Shown here: positions 57,464-64,000 of the stretch, piece by piece
Position numbering within the stretch: position 1 is the stretch's first letter
Layout of the letters: each line of letters starts with the position of its first letter
NCBI GenBank assembly: GCA_025677825.1
Contig: JAIXMO010000005.1
Coordinates: forward strand, 806,001 to 870,000
DNA: 64,000 bases
Reading direction: 5' to 3'
Source of the DNA: Helicostylum pulchrum
Lineage: Eukaryota > Mucoromycota > Mucoromycetes > Mucorales > Mucoraceae
The notes under the pieces: generated by a model
Seen by the model: the letters and a program-made list of their open reading frames with translations, nothing else
What the model was told of the DNA's origin: nothing
Databases searched by the model: none
Position numbers and translations under genes: made by a program

Positions 57464-59782
57464 TTTTTTTAAAAAAAAAGAATGGTTTATAAAAAAAAAA
57501 AGAAGAATACGCGTTTTCGTACTTCGTCGCCGTTTTTTTTTTTGACAATTTAAGCGTTATTATATCTCATCTTTGTTTTTGATACCATCTTTTTGTTATT
57601 ATACTCTGTACGTGTTAGTCGTAATTTATAAATAAGAAGTAGTTATGTGTATATTTATTCACAAGAGAGAAATTATTCAGTAAAGTATTTTTTTATTTAT
57701 GACATGTAAAATTTTATTTTTTGTGCTAAATTTAGTTTCGAAAGGTTAAAAAAAAAAAGAACCAAACTACTCACAGGTCCCACCACGAGAAGGTAAAAAG
57801 CACTTTGGGACCCAAAAAATATAATGACGAACGACCCTTCATACCCATATTTCAGAGTAATCACTTCGAACTCCATGAGTAAATAACCTTCATACCCTCC
57901 ACGAGAGAGAAGAATCGGGTTGAGTACTATAAGTAGAACTTTACTTGCCAAAGGATAGCATCCGTAGGAATTTACGCCAACCAACGTACACGTAAAAAAC
58001 CTAGCAGACGCGGCTAGAAAAACTAAACGTGGTTTTTTTCTTATATTTGCATATCAAGACACACCGCACACCACACACTACCAAAACTTGAATGAAAACT
58101 TGAAAACTTGAGGGTAATGTGAAAAACCAGCAAATAGCTTCTGTATAAATGAATTGCTGCGGTATATGTAAACATACACCAGTTGGGACGCAGCAACGAA
58201 CCCCAACGGGAACCATCACCACCGCCTGCTCTTATACAGTGATCCCCAGTACAAAGTAACACCCGATGAAGCAGTTATTTTTACAAACTTGATGTACAAC
58301 CACAAGTCAAAAAAGAATCTCCTAGCAATGAGATAAAAAGAAGACCCAATAAAGAAAAAGCGTCAAGAGACACTCCTTCAGTATCGTAAAGTGTGTTAAC
58401 CCTACTTCTATGCCCAGACCTAGCTGAAGAAATGAAAATCCTGCCATCATGGTGACCACAAAAAACGGCTTTCATTCTGGTTTCCCGAATCCATTTATAC
58501 CCTCTTTGACAAAAGTATAGATGTGTGCTAGTAAATGCGGTTGGACCTCTGTCATACCTATTGAGGCTTATTGAAATAGGACGAGCAATAAAGCTCTACA
58601 TACAACCTGTGTGCTTCACTATAACAGAGTGTTAAAAGATGGACCCAGAGACAAGTAAGTTAAAGAAAAAAGGAGAAAAAAAAGGGAGAAAAAAAAAAGA
58701 ATTTGTCAATAAATAAAAAGAGGCATATGATCAATATTTCTTTTTTCGTATCGAAACCTGATTATGATTAATCATCAAGTGGAATAAAAAGCCCGAATGA
58801 CAAACAAAACACTGGTGAGGGGACAAGTTAGTGGTATACTCATCATAATAGGTTTAACGAAAGCCAAGAGTTCTTTGTAACGTACATTTTTGAATACTTT
58901 TATAGAGGACAAACAAGACTGGTTTGACTCGTTCCTATAGTTTATTAGCTTGATATACCCGGGTATGATAGAATAGCAAGGTGTTTGATGAGTGTCTTTT
59001 TTTTTTCTCTGTAGTTATATTGAATAAAAACATGGTCGCGTCTATCAAAGGCTCGTTTTTAACATCAAATATATATGTTGTTCGATAGCTTAATGAGTAC
59101 TTTGTTTTTTTATGCATGCAATATTACCGAAGAGGTAAAAATTTAAAAAATACTTGTGATAGGGAAAAAAAAAAGGCTATCAATGTCATGGCTCTCGCTT
59201 CAGCATGTAGGAGTTTTAGTTCCTGGACCTCTTTCTTCTTCCCTCGTACATTACGCGTTCTATTTACATGCTCAGAAAAGAAAGTGCGGTATATTACTTT
59301 TTACTTAAATTTATCAAGCATTTTTTTTTAAAAAAAAAGCAGCGCGATATCTATATGTTATCATAGTCATGGTGGATCGCAATAGAGCGCTCGTAACAAG
59401 TGCTCTTATTTACAGCTGTTGCTAAAACAGTATCATTTTGTACGGACATAAAAAAATAAAACAAAAGCGCTAGAAAAAAGCAGAATAATCAATATAAAGA
59501 TGTGCGTAAGAAAAAATAATACACAGTAAAAAGAAAAGATATTATGCAATTACGGATTTTATCGATCAACAGAAAATTTAGGATATGAAATTAGTGTTAA
59601 AGTATCTTCCATAGAATCAAACATTTCGTAAAAGAAAGTATTGGACATTCCCTTTTTTAAAAGAAAAATAAAAGAGATGATTGCTGTTAAAGTCAAAGTT
59701 TATATTAACTTATTGTGTTTTATTGTGTATCTTTTTAAAAAGAAAACATCAAAAAAAAAAGAGTAGGTAAAAAATAGATAAT
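57464..59782. other. Long intergenic region, partly of unusual composition
   Basis: 2.3 kb between the Wee1-type gene and RPS23. The segment 57770-58640 is less AT-rich than the rest and has ACC/CCA-rich plus-strand sequence. It has minus-strand open frames of 60-95 residues without recognised features (57697-57984, 58001-58262, 58281-58475). A reverse copy of the dispersed motif lies at 59241-59277, followed by a T9A9 junction at 59321-59338. Confidence 0.4.
59241..59277 (-). repeat. Dispersed motif copy, reverse orientation
   Basis: On the minus strand it reads TTCTGAGCATGTAAATAGAA then CGCGTAATGTACGAGGG. It closely follows the 27451 copy. Confidence 0.5.
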
Positions 59783-60563
59783 TTATGATCTAGGCTTCTC
59801 CTTCTTTTCCTTGTAGAGAGCAAGAAGAGAGACACCAGCGACCTTAACAATCTTGAAACGGACACCAGGAATATCACCAATAGCACGACCCTTACGACCG
59901 AAACCAGCAATCAAAACTTCGTCATTTTCATCAACGTAGTTTAAACAACCATCATTGGGAACGAAAGCAGTAACTTTCTTACCGTTCTTGATAAGTTGAA
60001 CACGAACACACTTACGAATAGCAGAGTTAGGTTGCTTGGCTTCAACACCAATCTTTTCGAGAACGATACCCTTGGCGTGAGAAGAACCACCGAAGGGAGA
60101 AGAACGGAAAGCAGTTCCGAGAGCTCTCTTCTTATATTGCTTATCGGCCCAACGTTGGTCACGACGATGGATACGAAGCTTACGAGCTGCGTTTAAACCT
60201 CTTGGTTGTCCCTTACCTATTATATTTGTGTATTCATTAGTATTTTTATATATGTACATATATTCGACTACAGAATTCAATGCAATTCAACCAAATTACA
60301 GTTGTTGTTTATATATAAGAGGATGTGTATATTGTTATTGCATGAGTGAGTGAGTGTTTGTGGTGTCAATTGTTATTTTATACTTCAAAATTGGAATGTT
60401 TTTATTTTTTATTTTATTTTTAGTGTGGTAAATTGATATCCATCCATCTATCCATCGTTTTTTATGTTGTCTCTTTTTTTGTTGTTGTTGTTGTTCCATT
60501 GTGGTTGAATTGCATTTTAAACATGTAATCTTTTTTTTTTTAAAAAAAAAAGTACGTACCCAT
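59783..60563 (-). CDS. RPS23: 40S ribosomal protein S23 (uS12)
   Basis: Two exons on the minus strand: 60563-60560 (only ATGG) and 60216-59783, 145 residues, the exact length of yeast Rps23. uS12 lies at the decoding centre of the small ribosomal subunit. Conserved stretches are [30 protein letters not shown]-type [35 protein letters not shown], then [10 protein letters not shown] and the PRS C-terminus. The accuracy-related KQPNSA loop is intact. The 343-base first intron, placed right after the first glycine's first base, is typical of fungal ribosomal-protein genes. It contains a T11A10 junction starting 8 bases from the donor and CAA repeats. The ATG is fixed by the MGKG start and the GTACGT donor. 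Confidence 0.96.
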
Positions 60564-61699
60564 GATGGATTATGTTCAAAAAGGAAGAATAGTATGTATG
60601 CACCTTTTGCCAGACCTTTTCTTTTCTTTCATCCCCACTCTGCTCGCTCGCGCGCATCTCCTCCCCCCACATATCTATTATTTTCTCTATTCCCTCTCCC
60701 CCCAAATCTGTATTTTACTTGTATTCCGAGCCGGATAGTTACCTCGCCGGTAAACATGGGACCGTTTTTATCTCTCTCTCTTTCAATTGCAGTCAATTAG
60801 AGGATTTAATGACACTTTGGGTATTATGAGCAAGTACAAGAATATCAAAAGGGGGTTCTATCGTAGATAATGTTACTTTGTTCATACCAATTGAGAAGAT
60901 TTTGGACTCTAGTTAAAGTCTTGAACCGAACGCCAAAAGTTACAAGATACCGAAACAAAGGAAAAACTCCCGATTTGGTAAGTAGATGACAAAAAACTAA
61001 TAACGCATAATACAGGGAAGCAAAAGAATGGCTCCAAAAAAAATTATAATAAGCATAATGGACTGCCCTATTATTTTAGAGAAGGGTTCTACCACTTTGT
61101 TGTGAAACAAACGACCAAACGGGATTATATTACGGCTGAAGATACAGTTGCGAGGAAGCCAATTCATTGAAATAATTCGTGTGTTAATTTTAGTAGCTTG
61201 CTCTTTATTAGTTTCTATGGTCTGAGGCGTACTACATCGGTAAACTGTATGGGCCAAGTAAGGAGAATGCTTTCAGAGATTATGGTCGTAAATTAGTTTG
61301 GTAAGTATTTTTCTTTGTATATTTTGATAGGGGTGATACAAAAAGCCCTTTCGGTAAGCTACCTATCGAGCCGAGATCTTTGCGTATTCCAATATGCTAA
61401 GAAAAATCAGCTCTTTAGAGGTACTTATTAGTACAATAAAAAGTAAAGACAGCTGTAATTCACTTGAAACAATGTGTCGAACAATCAAAACATCTCCTAT
61501 TATGTATCCTATTTGTTGTATTTTAATATAAATACATCGTCATTTCTTAGCAATTACTTTTTCCCCATCCAAGTATTTTATCTAATAAACTATTATATAG
61601 TTTAACAACTTATCTCGCTTCTGCTAATTAATCCGTGAAAGGTATCCCGTTCCTCAATATATACACATCCCTTGCCTACTTAATCGTTGTCCCTGACAG

Positions 61700-62122
61700 A
61701 TAACCTGCCGCTTATATTAGCAGACACCAATACAATAGACGAATTTTTCGAATACTGTGTTCTTCGCTGTATTCAAAAGGGATCAGACGAAGCAGAGGAT
61801 GGAGTAAGTAATAACAATAAAAGAAAACTTTAAGTCATAAATAACCATACATTTGTAATCCCCACTAATATTTGCTCGCTAGATTAAAATGCAAAATACA
61901 TTGTTATCACATATGCTACCTAACGATCCCTTTTTCTTTTTCAAAAAAAGACATGTTATATTGTACTGCACCAGAGTATAGATATATTTAGGGAGCTATA
62001 TGTTCGCTAACCATTTCTAGATTTATAACTATATGGATCCCGAGGTTTATACTATAAGCCTACTATCGCCTGGGACGCGGCTACACCCGTTCCAGAAAGC
62101 GGTTAATAAAAGTGACAAATAG
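61700..62122 (+). pseudogene. Two-exon gene fragment of unknown family
   Basis: Exon 61700-61803 (NLPLILADTNTIDEFFEY, CVLRCIQKGSDEAEDG) follows a CCTGACAG acceptor and ends at a GTAAGTA donor in phase. Exon 62021-62122 follows CATTTCTAG and reads IYNYMDPEVYTISLLSPG, then TRLHPFQKAVNKSDK and a stop. Both exons are clean and in phase, but no 5' exon with a start is visible. It is probably the 3' end of a decayed or rearranged gene. The product is not recognised. Confidence 0.35.
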
Positions 62123-62368
62123 CATTTTTCTCTCTGTAAATTCACAATAATTATTCTACTTTAAAAGCTAGAAGATTATTACGTTATGTTTCTATACCAG
62201 TTCCGACTTATTTCATGCAAAGAAGTTGATCTCATTTTTTTTAAAAAAAACCTCCCTTGTTTTCTTACACTCCTTTTATACGTTTTTTTGAGAGAGTAAA
62301 TGAACTGTATGTATATGAATATACCATTTGTACCTGGTAAATATGAACAAATTCGCGGAAGGATATTA

Positions 62369-62389
62369 ATCTCTTTATTATAAAGAGAT
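62369..62389. repeat. 21-base palindrome
   Basis: ATCTCTTTAT and ATAAAGAGAT are exact reverse complements around one central base, about 210 bases upstream of the GW-rich gene. It could be a regulatory dyad or hairpin. Confidence 0.5.
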
Positions 62390-62600
62390 ATACTTAAACC
62401 ATCGGTACAGAAACCCTTATCAGGTTTTCCGTGACCGCTTGCAATTTTTTTTTTTTGTCGTGTTTTAAGCTTTTTAAAAACCAGTAAATACTTTTGTCCT
62501 CTTTATCAAACAATAGTAAAAAAAAAGGTCTTTTTTTTAAAAGTACATTTTTATCAAGTAATAACAATTAAATAACGAGTAACAAAGAAAAGAAGTATTT

Positions 62601-64000
62601 ATGAGCGATAGCGAGGATGAATATGGACCCATTGACAGCAGTTGGGGTTTACAAACGTCGAATCCAACAACACCAAACGAATCTAAAGGCTGGGATTCGT
62701 TAATAGACCCCAATATTAAAGTTGGACCCAACGGTCTTGGTGCTGGTGACCTTCACCGTAAAGGTCGAAATTTTAAACCGATTGAAGAAGAATATATTTT
62801 AGCACAAAGATTGAATAAACCGCTTCCTAAAAAGCCGTTATCAAAGACAACAAACAGACGTAAAGATGTCAAATATAAAAATAAACCAGATAGCAATGGA
62901 ACACGCCATGTACAACAATCGAATTCTATGAGTACAATAAGGGTACCTAAACCTACTAACGAGGAGAATGGTGCTTCAAAATGGTTACAATCGTCACTTG
63001 TAGATGAGCCCTTTTGGGAGAAGAAAAAAGTATGAATATTATTTCTTTATGTGTGTGCATCATTTTTCTTACGCACTATATAAATATTTTTCTTTTGTAG
63101 GAAGTGGCGAACAAAACGATCCCACCACCAACACCACCAGAAACTAGTTTACAAAGAAGAGAATTTGGAATACGACCTAAACCTAAAGTTGAAAGTGTAT
63201 GGACTAAACCAGTAATTGAAAAAGAATTAGAACAACCACTTTGGGGAGCAATTGACAAGAGTACTCAACCGTTTGAAGATAAAGGATGGGGAAGTCAGAC
63301 TATACCAGAGAATGATTGGAGTACGGAAACTAGCATAAGTAATAACAATGATAATAGCACCAATAATGGATGGGGGAGTCAACCAAATGCAGGCTGGGGT
63401 GAAGAAACTATCTCTGATTGGGCACCAATTGAAAAAAATACGAAGCCTACGGCTAGTACTATACCAATGTCAAAACCATCTTGGCTTAATAATTCCATAC
63501 CCTCACAAGATAATAATATGCGACCACCGCAACAACATCATCAGAGTCGATTCTCTAATCCTTCGAAACAAAAATATTCAGAGAATGCGCCTGTGGATGT
63601 ACCAAAACCTATCAATTATCGACCAGAAAGTTCGCCTATTATATTAAATACAGCGCCTCCACCACCACCCGAGAATAATGTACTAATTACAGTTGTTCTT
63701 CAATTATCAGATAGTTTGACAGTTTCAGTTGAAGTTCGAGAATTAGACGACCCGATGGATTTAGCACGGCAAGTTGGAAAAAATAACAATATACAAGTAG
63801 AAAGTGTAATTGCAGCATTAGCAAAGTTTTTGTCTTCTCAGAAAAGTATGGCACTGAAAAAGAAACAAATTACTTTACAAAGAAGAGTATTTCCAAATCA
63901 ATCAAAACCAAAATACCCTACACAAAATAATGCATACACAAATAATGCATACACAAATAATGCATACACTAATAATGCATACGCTAATAATGCTTATTCA
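62601..64000 (+). CDS. GW/WG-rich low-complexity protein, 5' part
   Basis: Two exons, 62601-63029 and 63101-64000, still open at the window end (443 residues seen). The N-terminus is acidic (MSDSEDEYGPIDSSWGL). Tryptophan-glycine motifs are scattered through a disordered, Asn/Pro/Gln-rich chain: SSWGL, KGWDS, PLWGA, KGWGS, NGWGS and AGWGE, most of them at residues 191-243. Clusters of GW/WG in disordered sequence are the known Argonaute-binding 'AGO hook' arrangement, so a role in RNA silencing is possible but unproven. Residues about 330-385 include a more ordered segment (VLQLSDSLTVSVEVRELDDP, then VESVIAALAKFLSSQ). At the window edge a 15-base tandem repeat encodes NNAYT five times. The start is the first in-frame ATG after an AT-rich leader. 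Confidence 0.65.
63927..64000 (+). repeat. 15-base tandem repeat (NNAYT/NNAYA)
   Basis: Five near-identical units of the type AATAATGCATACACA run to the window edge inside the GW-rich coding sequence. The total copy number is unknown because the array may continue. Confidence 0.85.

Larger units (their letters stand above)
60564..62600. other. Long intergenic region with a two-exon remnant
   Basis: 2 kb between RPS23 (-) and the GW-rich gene (+). The first 200 bases (C/T-rich, reading outward) should be the RPS23 promoter. Around 61700-62122 is a two-exon remnant listed separately. A 21-base palindrome lies at 62369-62389 and a T8A8 junction at 62236-62251. A 20-residue protein-like fragment near 61215-61290 (EAYYIGKLYGPSKENAFRDY) has no context. 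Confidence 0.45.

Noticed and set aside
60217..60559. snoRNA in the RPS23 intron
   Set aside because: Ribosomal-protein introns often host snoRNAs, but I could not see paired C/D boxes or an H/ACA structure here.
60997..61257. 86-residue minus-strand ORF
   Set aside because: It has a hydrophobic end and mixed composition but no family resemblance. It overlaps decayed-looking sequence, so it was not called as a gene.
1..64000. tRNA genes, rRNA, CRISPR arrays, intact transposases
   Set aside because: I looked for T-loop GTTCGA-type signatures, regularly spaced repeats and DDE/RT motifs and found none that hold up. A tRNAscan or Infernal run would be decisive.

Overview
The window is nuclear DNA of a filamentous fungus, most probably a Mucoromycota (Mucorales-like) species. 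It is strongly AT-rich. Most genes carry several short introns (about 50-80 bases) with GTAAG/GTATG donors and T-rich-TAG acceptors. The gene set is typically fungal: KRI1, RPS23, Wee1- and Slt2-type kinases, mitochondrial MetRS and KNH-like wall or membrane proteins. Exon-intron structures were worked out by hand from reading phase, splice consensus and protein continuity. Species and family names are inference; no database was searched.

Layout. 0-7 kb: the 3' part of a YEATS-domain gene (+), a RasGEF-like protein with acidic WKGYP repeats (-), and mitochondrial methionyl-tRNA synthetase (+, 9 exons). 8.6-20.2 kb: an F-box protein (+), a type I membrane protein with an FPSG repeat (+), a DHX29-type DExH helicase (+, 10 exons), and a second type I membrane protein (-) whose stop codon lies only 18 bases from the helicase stop. 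23-30 kb: a PX-domain AGC kinase (+) and a p67phox/NoxR-like TPR-PB1 protein (+). 33.6-38.4 kb: two paralogous 8-cysteine secreted proteins (+) flanking a decayed gene. 41-45 kb: an M24 Xaa-Pro peptidase (-) and a single-HKD phospholipase D-like protein (-). 46-57 kb: an Slt2-type MAP kinase (+), an RRM protein (+, with a GC-AG intron), KRI1 (+) and a Wee1-type kinase (+). 59.8-60.6 kb: RPS23 (-). 62.6 kb to the edge: a GW/WG-rich protein (+) cut by the window end.

Functional themes are signalling and cell-wall or polarity control (RasGEF, PX-AGC kinase, MAPK, NoxR-like, Wee1, KNH-like membrane proteins) and RNA or ribosome biology (DHX29-like, KRI1, RPS23, RRM protein, MetRS, possible Argonaute-binding GW protein). 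The gene order shows no operon-like functional clustering.

The long intergenic stretches (2-4 kb) are not empty. They hold several frameshifted, multi-exon remnants of protein genes (about 7.6, 26.5, 31, 35.5, 40 and 61.9 kb), diverged repeat pairs, a 160-base inverted-repeat element with an internal triplet repeat, and a short motif recurring in at least five places. Three remnants share a D-x-hydrophobic ... E-x-(S/K) segment that could be the trace of a PD-(D/E)XK-like nuclease fold. That suggestion is the most speculative and the most interesting one here. No tRNA, CRISPR array, telomere repeat or intact transposase was seen.
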